Part shown: positions 36,005 to 46,998 of the stretch, piece after piece | How the letters are laid out: each line of letters begins with the position of its first letter | Position numbering within the stretch: position 1 is the stretch's first letter | Assembly: GCF_029784155.1 (NCBI RefSeq) | Contig: NC_073692.1 | Location: forward strand, 238,346,503-238,410,502 | Direction: 5' to 3' | From: Uranotaenia lowii | Taxonomy: Eukaryota > Arthropoda > Insecta > Diptera > Culicidae | Length of the DNA stretch: 64,000 nucleotides | The notes under the pieces: generated by a model | Databases searched by the model: none | Told to the model about the DNA's origin: nothing | What the model saw: the letters and a program-made list of their open reading frames with translations, nothing else | Position numbers and translations under genes: made by a program

Positions 36005-37527
36005 CAAGGATGGAAAAATTCGTTCACCAGCATGAACGCTAATGATTCTCAATCACCGCTCCGTTCACGATGGTAGCATAGGCGATGCGAGCGTGAATAG
36101 ACGACCGCTGATTTGTCGGATTGGCAATCCGAATGAATGAACTTTTAATACGTTCGGGTGAACGAACCGATGGCCGAAACATTCGGCGCGGTTAACTGGA
36201 TCGTTTTTTATTTTCACCACGACGTTCGTTGGATGAATTGATTCGCAAATGATTGTCGAAACACAATCGCCAAACGATTGTAAGATTGCATTCGCGAATG
36301 TTTCTGTAACCGGTAAAGGATTGCGCTACCAGGTGCTTGTTTTTCGGCTAATTTTGTGCGTGTTATAGCCCTCGCGCTCGCTGACGCTTTGTTTTCTCAT
36401 GATTTTATTTTAATTTATGTTCGAATAAGAACATTCAGCATATGGTTAGTAAAAAAGTGGACTTTTGCACATTGCGCAGATAACTAAACTGACAAAGGGG
36501 GGTTTGAAAATGTCCACTCTTGTTTACGAAGCGTAGGAATTTAGCTTTTGGCTACTGGGACATTTTTTTTTACCAAAATTGCCAAATAATCATTTAATTA
36601 TGTTGAAATTGCAAGAATACAGAATAAAAAATTATTACTTTTATATGCGTCAAATAAAAGTTATAAAATCCCACACATAAATATTGTAAGCCGACATAGC
36701 ACTCAAATATCTGCCTACATCTAGGCGTTTACGTGCTTGCCTACTTGAAGGCGTTTTGTTTTGTTCGAATTGGTTTTCGAAAGGAAATAAAAAATTGTGG
36801 GGTATTGGCTCAATTTTTTTTTTTTAATTTTATTGTTAGTAAAAATAACTATAAAAATGCTAAGCCTAATACGTATGTTTCGCGTTCGTATCCCATTGGG
36901 ACATAAAAGCGAATTCCGCACCGGAAAATCAGCAGCTAAGACGACGTTTATTCGAGTGAAACAATATCGACGGCTTTGATCGACACCAGGCCGACGTCCT
37001 TGCCTCCTATTTTCAAACCCCCCTTTGTCAGTTTAGTTTTCTATGCAATGTGCAAAATTCCACACTTTTACTAATTATATGTTGAATGTTCCTATTCGAA
37101 CATAAATTAAAATAACATCATGAGAAAACAAACCATCAGCGAGCGCGGGGGCTAAAACACGCACAAAATTAGCCGAAAAACAAGCACCTGATGGCGCAAT
37201 CCTTTACCGGTTACGGAAACATTCGCGAATGCAATCTTACAATCGTTTGGCGATTGTGTTTCGACAATCATTTGCGAATCAATTCATCCAACGAACGTCG
37301 TGGTGAAAATAAAAAAACGATCCAATTGAACGCAGCGAATATTTCGGGCTTCGTTTGGTTAACCCGAACGTATTAAAAGTTCATTCATTCGGGATTGCAA
37401 TCGTTAGTGTTCATTCTGGTGTGTGAACTTTTTCCTTTCCCGATTGCTTCGATTGGCAGTTGGAATTGAATGAGTTCACCACGGATTGCAGATTGATTGT
37501 ACTTCGATCCGATTTTTTCCATGCTTG
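36005..37527. mobile_element. Foldback hAT element nested in the piggyBac-like element
   Basis: Ends CAAGGATGGAAAAATTCG (36005) and CGATTTTTTCCATGCTTG (to 37527) are inverted copies. The flanks are CCTGATAT (35997-36004) and CCTGATTT (37528-37535), 7 of 8 bases equal, fitting an hAT 8-bp duplication. Inside, two arms of about 0.45-0.5 kb mirror each other. GCGAATGTTTCTGTAACCGG at 36,293 pairs with CCGGTTACGGAAACATTCGC at 37,207, and AAACTGACAAAGGGGGGTTTG at 36,486 pairs with CAAACCCCCCTTTGTCAG near 37,013. The core of about 500 bp has no transposase. Removing the element restores an even spacing of the host element's 14-mer. Confidence 0.87.
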
Positions 37528-38254
37528 CCTGATTTTTCTATAAGTAGAGCAATTTACCATGGGTGCACGGATTCACCGCCATTCATCCAAAATCATATTT
37601 TTTTGCATGCTACAGGTAAAGAACAAAGACTTTTATTGATTTAAAAGAAAATTTGTGTTATCTATATACATGGTTTTTCACTATGGGTGCACGGATTAAC
37701 CGCTTTTTAATCAAATATTGGACTATTTTGCAAATTTTTAAAAAGCATTTTGACAAATCTTAACTAAACCAAAGTCGAAACCATGTCTTTCATGATGAGA
37801 CATAACGATTTGAATAACGATTTTTATTTTAAGTCCCGTTTTTTTTTCATTCCTGAAAAAGAAATATTTCAATTATGTCTTATAATAAATTTATTTATTT
37901 ATTATTAAAAACAGGTTTTTGCAATCGTATATTTATCTGATAAGATCTGATCAACATCCAAGAAATAGGAAAAAGTTACCATGGACCGAGTGAATTTTAG
38001 GAATTATGTGCATCAAGTTATGTCGTGCAACGGAAAACAGTGAAAATAAAAATAATGAATCAACATTGTTAAATGTACACGTTGATTTGTTTTTCCTAAA
38101 AAGTTTTTCGATTGACCAATATTGCATTTCAAATATCTATCATATCTGACTCAAAAATATTTTGTGTTCTGAAGCAAATTGAAAACTATTTCTTTCTATA
38201 TAATTTACAACGGCGAATTTGCAGCCATTCCGTGCACCCATGTTGAAATATCTT

Positions 38255-38465
38255 AGCGCCGATGTGGTCTAGCAGATAGGCTGGCGCGAGTCTGCTCTAG
38301 GTATGTATGCCAGGCGTACTGGGTTCGATTCCCGGTATTGGCATGAAAACTCTTGGGTTCAAACCCCATAAGTTGCCGACAGGTAAGATGTGTTAACTCT
38401 TATAATAAGAATGTTCAATAAGAATATTCAATCAGTTGCCAGATGGCCAGGTATATACACGGGTG
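38255..38465 (+). mobile_element. tRNA-derived SINE
   Basis: The head starts AGCGCCGATGTGGTCTAGCA with an A-box-like TGGTCTAGCAG (38264-38274) and, 47 bp on, a B-box GGGTTCGATTCCC (38321-38333). These are the two internal RNA polymerase III promoter elements of a tRNA. It does not fold into a full tRNA (long distance between boxes, no matching acceptor stem), and it is followed by non-tRNA sequence with TTATAATAAGAATG-type text. It interrupts the piggyBac-like element. Spacing of that element's 14-mer suggests a SINE of roughly 210 bp. The exact 3' end and target duplication are uncertain. Confidence 0.75.
38264..38333 (+). promoter_or_regulatory. RNA polymerase III A/B boxes of the SINE
   Basis: A-box-like TGGTCTAGCAG and B-box GGGTTCGATTCCC (consensus GGTTCGANNCC). 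They would drive transcription of the SINE if intact. Confidence 0.7.
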
Positions 38466-39284
38466 CCGGAATACCTGTGTGAACTTGCATTGGAAATTTG
38501 TCGAACCTAATAATCTAAGAATGCATGTGAATACATACTTGGGCAGAAACTGCAGTGAATCCGTGCACCCATAGTGGATACCCAACATATAAAAAATATT
38601 CAGTGCATCCATGTTGAAATATCATTTGAATTATTCAGTTTCATAGCTGATGTCTTCAAATTTAAATACATGAGTACACAATTCATAATTATTTAACTCA
38701 TTCTAGTTTAGTATAAAACATATTTATCACCTAAAACTACTCGATTACTCGAAGGGACATGTATTAAATCTTACATAACTTTTACAAATCTTGATGAAAT
38801 TTCGACAGAAAGATCGATTATAGTTGAGCAACAAAACAGACCAAAAAATTGGGAGTCAAGTCCTTGAAGCACCACACAGCAACCAATCCGAGAACTTTTT
38901 CTACAAATCTTCATGACTTCGCATCGAAAATCAATAATTTCATAACGAATGACACACTTCTGCCCACCATGAATCAACTAGGACTTATTGTTTTGAATGT
39001 AGATTTCAAATGAAACCAAAAGCAAGCGAAAATTATTTTTCTTGTTTGAGTTATAGGCTTGTGAATTTTACCAGTCATTTTGACTGGTCACGGTTCGAGT
39101 GTCCATTGCGAAATTTTTCTCGCCTATCAAAAGAGCTAGGGAAATAAAAAATACACAGTTTTGTAGAGACTCAAAATTCATGAAAAGTCGTATTTTTTGC
39201 AAATTTTTAAAGCGAAGTATTTAAAAGATATTCAACAAACAAAGTGTCCAACCAATCATTTTGACTGGTGCGGTCTTTCTAGTG

Positions 39285-39771
39285 GTAAAGCATTGCATCT
39301 CTTTAATTAGAAGAGATGTACGGGAAAAATCAAAATTCTTGGTTGAAAAATAAATAGATTGAAAATCAGATTTTGTTTTTAAGTAGTTTGGTTAATTCGT
39401 CGTTATTCTAAATTCTGAATCTAAATTCTCAATTTAAATTTTGAATTTGAATTCTAAATCTGAAATCTGAATTTGAATTCTAAATTTCAATCCTGTATTA
39501 TTTTCAATATATCCTGTATTATGAGATATGTATCTCTATCCTGAATAATAAATAGATTGAATATCAAATTTTGTTTTTATGTAGGTTTGTTAGTTCGCCG
39601 TTATTCTAAATTCTGAATCTAAATTTTTAATCTGAGTCATGTATCTCTATCCTGACTTTAAATTTTGGATCTTAATTCAGAATCTTATTTCTGTATTCTG
39701 AACCTCAATTTTATAAACTTTAAAATGATGAGCGAAAGCCTGAAACCACCACCAAATTAGTCAGATAACAC
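39285..39771 (+). repeat. Direct duplication with degenerate AATTCTGAATCTAAA minisatellite
   Basis: Sequence from about 39,347 (AATAAATAGATTGAAAATCA through CGTCGTTATTCTAAATTCTG) is repeated from about 39,547 (AATAAATAGATTGAATATCA through CGCCGTTATTCTAAATTCTG), a 200-bp direct repeat. Both copies lead into a short-period degenerate array of AATTCTGAATCTAAATT words. Confidence 0.75.
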
Positions 39772-41513
39772 ATGAGTTTTGAAACGATCACTCGACATCC
39801 GAATGCTGATGTCAGCTGTCCCAGCCAGAGTGCTTGCCAATCGCGTTTCATCAGCACCCATTCAACAAACCGCGCCGGCCTAATATGGAATGGGGTAACT
39901 GGCAGAAAAAAATCCAGTTTCCAGCTCTACGATGATCTGATCGACTTCGCGATACTCAAACGTAAGTTGAGCAAGATCGTGGCACATTTTGCAGCGAAAT
40001 CTCGGATGGATGATTGAATTGGTTGAAAATTTTCTCAAAGTTATTCTGTTTTAAAACAAAAGAAAAAACGACCAGATAGATATCTCAAAATGGCTCCAGT
40101 ATTTAAATTCTTCAAACGATAAACGCTCTCTAGCGTTGGGAAAAAAGTATCATTTACTTTGAGCTAGCAGCGATTTCTCAATAATCTTAGTCAAAGAAGC
40201 AGCCTAGCTGCAAAGTTCAGTTCCTCGTAAGCATCTTTGGGAATAAAAAGGGGGCTTTGGCAAACCGGTTGTAATGGCTGATGTGGTCAACTGTGTGCTG
40301 GTGCCTACCTATATTGCTTGTTTCTTGTCTGATAAATACTTGGCTGATGGACCGACGAAAACCGGCGCTCACTCCTAAGTAAACCGACTTAAACTGGATG
40401 ACTTTTATCGCACGGTACGCTTAAAACTACGAAAAGCCCCTTCCAACATTGGCTCTCGGTCTTATTGGCAGCTCCATCAGCACTTCAATAGGTAAGGAAC
40501 CTAACCTATGTGTATGCATCATCCACAAGCCAGTTGGTTGACGCGATCGTGAAAATGGAGACCTTGAAAGTGCAATCCGGTCTGCTCGAAGCGAATGGGG
40601 TTCAACCTAAGTATCACGGAATTCATGAAGTGGGGAAGTTATAATTCAGCCTCTCGGTAAGTGCTATAGCTGGATCATCAGTTCCGTCACTAATTACACC
40701 GTAATGTAATTCTGTTCACGGGACTGATTTAGAATGAGTTATTGGGGCACTATATGGTCGTATATGAAGCTCGTATATAGATTGTTCAAAAAGTTTTGCA
40801 GTTCGATAAAAGTGGGTGTAGATACAACTATGCTTTTGTTATGATGGAGCAATTTTCATATAAACGTATGTAAAGATTCACAAAAATCTGATATTTGTGG
40901 TTGTGGTGTGTTGTGTTCAAGCGAAAATTTTGAGGCAAAAAAGACAACTCAAGCTAATTTGAATGGATTTTTGCCAAACCATGACAACTGGGGACTTGAA
41001 ACTTCTGGTAACCCTAAAATATTGTTGCAAATGATATAAAATTTCATGCAGATCAGTTTATTCGAACATTTCAATACTCTAGAATCAAAGACTTTCTAGC
41101 TAGAACTATAATTCTATTTCTGTCTCTTTCTTCCTTTCAATTATTTTTGTCTTTCAAGCGACAAATTTCTCAAACTTTTTCAACCGCCCCCTTTTGTTAA
41201 CTTTTCGAGTTCAACGCCCTCCTGAGAGAATTAAAAAAAAATGATAAAAGACAAAATGATGATTGGAATCGTTGGAAAACCATTTTGTAGCTGTAAGGAA
41301 AAACTCAAATGTTATATTGCTTCAAACCTTCAGTGAACATCAAATAAATAACATTAGAAAAATACTTAAACACGAAAACAATCAGTTTGTTATGTAAAAA
41401 AAAAACAAATCTGAAATTTTGTTAAACAATATTTTTTATTAACCATTAATTATCCTTATAGAATAGATAAAAATTTATTACTGTTAAGTTGGTTAAATAA
41501 CTTAAAAAATATA
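39772..41513. other. No gene recognised
   Basis: The part 39,770-40,700 is GC-richer and may be unique host sequence; an 81-codon frame there matches nothing. At 40,790-40,850 the words TTGTTCAAAAAGTTTTGCAG and GGGTGTAGATACAACTATGC recall mariner-type 3' regions, but no transposase or TIR pair could be read. Confidence 0.4.
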
Positions 41514-41866
41514 CATCCGAGTCCTGATAAGCGAGAAACCTCTATAAGTGAGGGAAATCGTTAGGTCCTATATTTTTATGGCATACAACCTTTATGAGTG
41601 AGAATATTGAACCTCTATAGGTGAGAGTTTTTTTCCTAGCAAGGCTAAAAAGAGATTTTGTTACAAATTAATATTGTGGTACGAATAGAAAGAAACTAAC
41701 TTCAACTGGGGCATCTAATCTTTGTTTCAATTCATTTATTTCCGATACACAAAAAATGTTGAATAGGTTCTAAAATTTGTTTTGTATTTATAGATCAAAT
41801 TTTCCGGGTAAGTGAGAAACCTCTTTCAGCGAGAGTAAAATTTAGATCCAGATTCAGGTTCGATTG
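41514..41866. mobile_element. pogo/Tc1-like MITE, 353 bp
   Basis: The left end CATCCGAGTCCTGATAAG and the reversed right end CAATCGAACCTGAATC are similar, and both are flanked by TA. Near both ends GAGAAACCTCT recurs (ATAAGCGAGAAACCTCTATA at 41,528 and GTAAGTGAGAAACCTCTTTC at 41,810), and AACCTCTATAGGTGAGAG appears at 41,610. CAGTCGAACCTC-type ends with TA are usual for pogo-like MITEs. The ends have several mismatches, so the copy is old. Confidence 0.6.
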
Positions 41867-43489
41867 TATTATTTTCTACTGAAACCTTACTAAAACCTTA
41901 AATCTGAATTTGAAACCTCTTCAAAGTTGACTGCACTCACGGGATTGAAACTTCAAAAAGATTCTAATTTTTGAATTCCGAAATTTTAGTGATAATCGAA
42001 TAATTTGTAAGTTTATCGATGACCAAAAGCTCATTCAATTTTTTCATTTCATAACTTCAAATAAAAGTTCAATAGGCTAAAAAGTCAGAATTCTAACATT
42101 TTTTCTTTCCAAAAAATCTATGACTGAATCACAGATGACGCCTTTTTACTCAAATTCTTTAAAAAAAGTTTTTTGATCAGCAATATTTTGAGACAATAAA
42201 TTTGACAGATTTTCAAACCTAACTATCCAAAATCGATTTTAGAATAGCTCTTAAAAAAACTAACAAAACCAGATCTACACAGATATGAAACGTAGACAAA
42301 ATCGGTAACAATTTTAAAAAAATCTGTTAGTTATTGAGGTACACATACAAAAACTTTCTTTGCACCTTTGTGGAATTTTAGATATTTTTGTCACTTGATG
42401 TTTAGTTCTGTTCAAAATTAAGAAGAAGAAATTAAGAAGAACAACAATTAAGAAGAAAAACGCTTGAAAATTTTTTTCCATCGAATCACATCGGCAGATT
42501 ATAAATCTTTTTTTTTTTTAATTCAGAAAACCGTTCGTGATTATTTTGATAAAACTTGATCAAAAAATTTCTATTTTGGATGCAAAAATAAAAAAAGTCT
42601 AAAAATTCAATCTGAAATTTTATCTGATTTCGCATATAAAGTGAATAAATTCGGGTAAAATCTGTTTTTTTTTTTCAATGAATTTCAACCTAGATCGGAC
42701 TAGACTTTTTTCAAAATTTGTGTCAAACATCCGGGTAAGTTCGGATAAAACCGGGCATATTTTAAGCTGTGAGATTTCTTTTTTAATTTTTTAGTGAATA
42801 TTGTGTGACTTATTAATTTTTTAATAATTTTTAAAATAAGTTATTGAACAAATTTAAAAATTATCTTCTCAGGATGCTCTGATGGTTTTAATTTTCGATT
42901 GAAATCGATAACGAATGGCATAAAAATGATAACACGACTATACTTCCGTTCTATACAAGTGTCTTTTGGTCATTTTCACCTTTTTTTTGCTGGAGAAGAC
43001 ATTTTTCAGTGTAAATTTTCGAATAAGAACACAAACAAGTATAATTTGTTCCGAACCTATGCAAATTTTTTATGTGTCTACGCAAGAATATCACAGTGGA
43101 CAAAAATTTATTAAATAGGCCAATTTTGTTAAAATCTGCTTCTGAAAATCAGCTAATTTTTAACTAAAGCAGTTAAATATAACGTTATTTAATGTTGATG
43201 ACTCAGAAAAAGTAGGTTTGATAACGTTCAAATTTGGTTGTATTACGCAAGTGTGGTGATACTTCATTAAAATCTTTCAAACAGACATTTTAAAGGAAGA
43301 AAAAGCATAACCATGTGAAAGTTTTGCTTAAAAACTCGTGTCCGCATGCGTTTAGATTTCACGCAAAAATATCACACGATGTATTTTTGGCTAAACTTCC
43401 AGGTTGATGTAGATAATGTATCTTTTTTGGCAACTTACGTTGTTTATCCACTAATTCCAACTATTTCCTACGATTAAACTGTCGGTTCA
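41867..43489. other. No gene recognised; CCGG repeat copy near 42,725
   Basis: Very AT-rich with many T and A runs. At 42,718-42,765 CAAACATCCGGGTAAGTTCG and GATAAAACCGGGCAT repeat the 5,130 dispersed family. No coding potential. Confidence 0.45.
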
Positions 43490-43586
43490 TTTATATATAT
43501 TTAGAAGAAGATGGATTTTCAGTTTTTGGCATACATTCAGTTTATGCCAACAACTGAAAATCCATCTTCTTATAAATATATATAAA
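43490..43586. repeat. 97-nt near-perfect hairpin
   Basis: The left arm (from 43490: TTTATATATATTTAGAAGAA, then GATGGATTTTCAG..TTGGCAT) is the reverse complement of the right arm (to 43586) with two or three mismatches over about 45 bases. The loop is only about 7-8 nt (around ATTCAGT). The size resembles a microRNA precursor, or a tiny foldback element or cruciform. It abuts the ACTAGCTGA repeat. Confidence 0.8.
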
Positions 43587-43719
43587 CTAGCTGATCTCAT
43601 ACGAACTCCGTTTCGCATTCAACTTGGCACATGTCATGAACAGTTTGTATGAAAGTCAATTGCAAGCATTTTCCAGATGCGCTTCTGAAGTCATTATTAA
43701 GTAATAATTGCAAAAATAT

Positions 43720-44800
43720 TGGACTATCACTTTGTCTGTCGTCGGCTACTAAATTTGAAATCAGGAATCAATTGACCGTGACAAAAAAAAACCGTGTATA
43801 AATTTCGACTCAATCGTTGCATAACAACGCAATTATTGCAAAAAGGCTAAACCCCTTTCGGTGGCCTCTTATACTATCTTTGATATCTGAAATAGATTGC
43901 CCTTCCCTCATAACTCCCGTATGCAAATTTTCAAAGTGATCCATTTATAATAACGTCAATATTGCTTAAAAACAGTGAAAAACTATTTTATATGGACGAC
44001 CCCTTCCGTTGAATCCTGGCAAAACATTTGACATCTGAAATCGATTGCTCGTCCCTGAAAACTACCGAGTGCAAATTTCCATCACAATCCGGTGTATAAT
44101 AACGACGATATTGCAAAAATATTTAAAGGTTAATATGGACGACCCCCTTTGCCGGCCCCTTACACTGAATTTAATACCTGGAATCCATTGCTCGTCTCTC
44201 AAAACTCTCGTGTACCAATTTTTGTCTGAATCCGATGTATAATAACGACAATATCGCATGAACAGTGAATAGTTAATATGGACGACCCCTTTCGTCGACC
44301 CCTGATTTTAGTTTTGATAAGTGAAATCAGTTGTTTGTCCCTAATAACTCGTATGTGCAAATTTTCATCCCAATCCGATGTATAAAAACGTCAATATCAC
44401 TAAGTTAATGAAAATTTAATATGGACGACCCCTTTTGCCGGCCCTTTACAATGAATTTGATACCTCAAATCGATTGCACGTCACTCAAAACTATCGTGTA
44501 CCAATTTTCATCTCAATACGATGTATAATAACGCCAATATCGCAAAAACAGTGAACAGTTTATATGGACGACCCCTTTGGCTGACCCCTTACACAAAATT
44601 TGACACCAGAAATCGATTTCTCGTCTTACAAAACACTCATGTGCAAATTTTCAACACGATCCGACGAAATTTAACGTCAATATCGCGAAAACAATATTTG
44701 TCTTCTATGGACGACCCCCTTCAGAAGGGGTCATCCGAAAATCTAAAAACATTTTTCATCCTTCCTGGTCCTAATGAGCATCCATGCCAAATTTCAGACC
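43720..44800 (+). repeat. 143-bp tandem array, exact period
   Basis: GGACGACCCC occurs at 43994, 44137, 44280, 44423, 44566 and 44709, every interval being exactly 143 bp. A degraded earlier unit has ACCCCTTTCG at 43851. Units carry GGACGACCCCTTTCG, a TTTGACATCTGAAATCGATT block, GCTCGTCCCTCAAAACTCTC, GTGCAAATTTTCATCACAAT, CCGATGTATAATAACG, then CAATATCGCAAAAACAGTG. Units differ by many substitutions but not by net length. Confidence 0.92.
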
Positions 44801-44831
44801 TCTAGCTCTTAAGACGGCTGAGTCTATAGAG

Positions 44832-44876
44832 GACAAACAAACAAACAAACAAACAAACAAACAAACAAACAAACAT
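44832..44876 (+). repeat. (CAAA)n microsatellite
   Basis: About ten CAAA units just before the TATATATATAGAT tail; part of the element's 3' end. Confidence 0.85.
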
Positions 44877-44889
44877 ACAGAAATTGCTT

Positions 44890-46998
44890 TTTATATATAT
44901 AGATGAATGTTTGTCTGTCTGTCTGTTCCCTATAGATTCGGAAACTACTGAACAGATCAATGTGGAATTTGGTATGCGAGCGTTTTTGGGGTCGGAGTTG
45001 GTATCTAAAATACTTTCAAACAGGGCTGTAGGAAGAGCCGGCTCATGGGGGGGGGGGAATCTTTTATTTGAATGGTTTTAATATGATTTGTTCTTCAATT
45101 ATTTATACGTAATTGAAATGGAAAATTTCTAATAAAATTGGGAATGACGAAATTTTTACATATTTTTAATTTCTGGACTCATGAAACTTTCTTATGATTC
45201 AACTCTTCAAAAATTTTTATTCATATTCCGAAATTGAGAGTTTTGAATATCATGAAACGTTGTGGAATAAGGGCATATTGTTTTAAGTTTTTCTTAAAAA
45301 TCCGTTTAATATGCAATTTCAGAATTATTCCTCTAAAATAAAGAAGAAAAACACACGGAAAACTGTTTTTAATTTTTTCGAAACACATCAGGCGATTCAG
45401 AATCATTAGAAAAATCTTCCAAAAAATTGTTTATGTTTTTTGATAAAATGATTTGTAGACAAAATACATGATTCTAAGGACTCAATTGAAATTTTCATTT
45501 GATTTTGCAAATAGAGTGAGGAAATCTGGTCCAAATCCGTATAATCTGGTAAGCTTAGTCTAACTTTATTGGGATTCAATATTTAGGACTCACTCATTTA
45601 GGACTGAGAAATTTTTTGAAAAACTGTTGTAGAATTGTGGTCCTGTAATGAGATTTCGAGGCTTTGGAGTCAAGATTGTTACACTATTGTTACTCTTGAA
45701 TCATTTACGTAGTTCATCAAAATTTGATTAGAAAATTCAAATATTTTGTTTAGTACAAAATTTTACTTGGCATCTTTGTACCTTCATTGGGGGGAGGGGT
45801 GGGTTTAAACCTCAAGACCCCACCCCCGTTCCTACGAACATGCTTTCAAAACACCCCGACTCAAAAGGGGTGGGGCTCCCATAAAAAATTTCATAAAAGA
45901 TGACACAATCGCCTACAATTTCAAAGAATTTCCTTCAAATGTTGTACAAAACCAAATTTATACAGAATTTATACGGGGGGTCACAAATAAAATCCATATA
46001 AAAAGTAACAGAACGAATAATTTTCAAGTTATTTTGATCAAATTTGGTACAGCTTAGCTTATTAAGAACATATCAAGCTCATGTAACCGAATTTGGCATA
46101 GACAGGAGTTTAGGCAGGAATAATATTTCTATGATGCTTTGTGACCGCTGTTTCCTTCCACTGGGGAGATAAATATCAAATTCTTCTATTGTTTCGAGAA
46201 GCTACATGCTCCCTCACCCCCTTAGATTTTACTGACAAACTTGAAGGGGGGAAAATAAAGATGTATGTATTTTGTTTTGAATTCGATCAACCATAAAAAA
46301 AACAGTTAAAAGAGCAAAAAACAAATTGTGGAATATTGGAATTTTTTCACTCGATTTTTTTTAAATTTTGGATACCAAATAACACGGCTTTTCGAATATT
46401 TGGTATATTGATAGAATGCAATTTTGTGGCTGTGGCAAGCTTTAATAAAATTTATTTCATTTTTTTAAACGAACACAAACATACAAAAGGAGGAGCCTAA
46501 TTTAGCATGGGAGTATTTTTGAGTAGGAGAAATATTTTTTCAAAAGAACCCCTTCTTTCCAATGGATAACTTTAAAACTAATCATGCAAATTGAACTAAA
46601 TTTTGCAGTGGAGAGTATTTGAGTACAAAATGCCCAACATTTTTTTTTCGCATAACTCGAGAGGTTTTTAAATAAAAGGACCCAAAATTTAAAAGGGAGA
46701 ATATTTGAGTACGAAAACTGATTCTATTGACATTTGAGACCCCTAGCTTCTTCCGATGGAGGAATAAGATAGGGGAGGCTAATTTTCGCATAACTTGAGA
46801 ACTTATCGAGCAAATCAAAACCAAATTCGATACACACAAAAAATAATTTCCAAAAATATCATATTTTTTAAGCAGGGAAAAGCCCGCTGGAATGTACTTT
46901 ATTTCAAGTGGGCACAAAACCTCCTCAACAATCTTTATTTCCGTTTTTTTCTTCATTAGTTTTGGAAGGTGTAGCAAAGCACATTGGGTCTGCTAGTA
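44890..46998. repeat. Companion repeat ending GGGTCTGCTAGT
   Basis: It begins AGATGAATGTTTGTCTGTCT with CTGTTCCCTATAGATTCGGA and ends CACATTGGGTCTGCTAGT (about 46,998), the reverse complement of the ACTAGCAGACCC head seen at 63796. The 2.1-kb body contains a poly-G run near 45,046-45,056 and phrases such as GAGTATTTGAGTACAAAA repeated around 46,510, 46,612 and 46,704. No transposase or RT was found. It may be a separate old element sharing ends with the ACTAGC family. Confidence 0.5.

Larger units (their letters stand above)
35613..39284. mobile_element. piggyBac-like non-autonomous element with nested insertions
   Basis: The left end TACTAGAAGGACCG begins at 35613 directly after TTAA (35609-35612). 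The right end CGGTCTTTCTAGTG finishes at 39284, followed by GTAA (one base off TTAA). These ends resemble the CCCTAGAAAGATA terminus of piggyBac. Subterminal inverted repeats follow: GACCGTGACCAGTC and AAAATGACTGG at left (35,649-35,673); CCAGTCATTTTGACTGGTC and ACGGTTC at right (39,070-39,095), with a second GACTGGTGCGGTC at the extreme right. A 14-mer CCATGGGTGCACGG lies at 35788, 35902, 37557 and 37681 (one variant) and inverted near 38230, 38561 and 38601. No transposase is seen. A hAT and a SINE are inserted in it. Confidence 0.82.
43586..44904 (+). mobile_element. ACTAGCTGA-family element with internal 143-bp tandem array
   Basis: It starts ACTAGCTGATCTCATACGAA followed by CTCCGTTTCGC, the same head as at 4763 and 63796. 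It ends with (CAAA)n, CATACAGAAATTGC and TATATATATAGAT. Between head and tail lies an array with an exact 143-bp period. There is no protein. The (CAAA)n plus TATATAGAT tail is known from a widespread arthropod repeat class; its superfamily is left open here. Confidence 0.7.

Noticed and set aside
38255..38340. Functional tRNA gene
   Set aside because: A and B boxes are present, but the box spacing and the lack of a cloverleaf fit a tRNA-derived SINE better.
40786..41000. Mariner 3' end
   Set aside because: Only loosely mariner-like phrases (TTGTTCAAAAAGTTTTGCAG); no inverted partner or transposase.
43490..43586. Firm call as a microRNA gene
   Set aside because: Structure alone does not separate it from a foldback repeat; no expression evidence is available here.
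46582..46977. 131-codon minus-strand frame
   Set aside because: Lies in the repeat ending GGGTCTGCTAGT, AT-rich, no domain.
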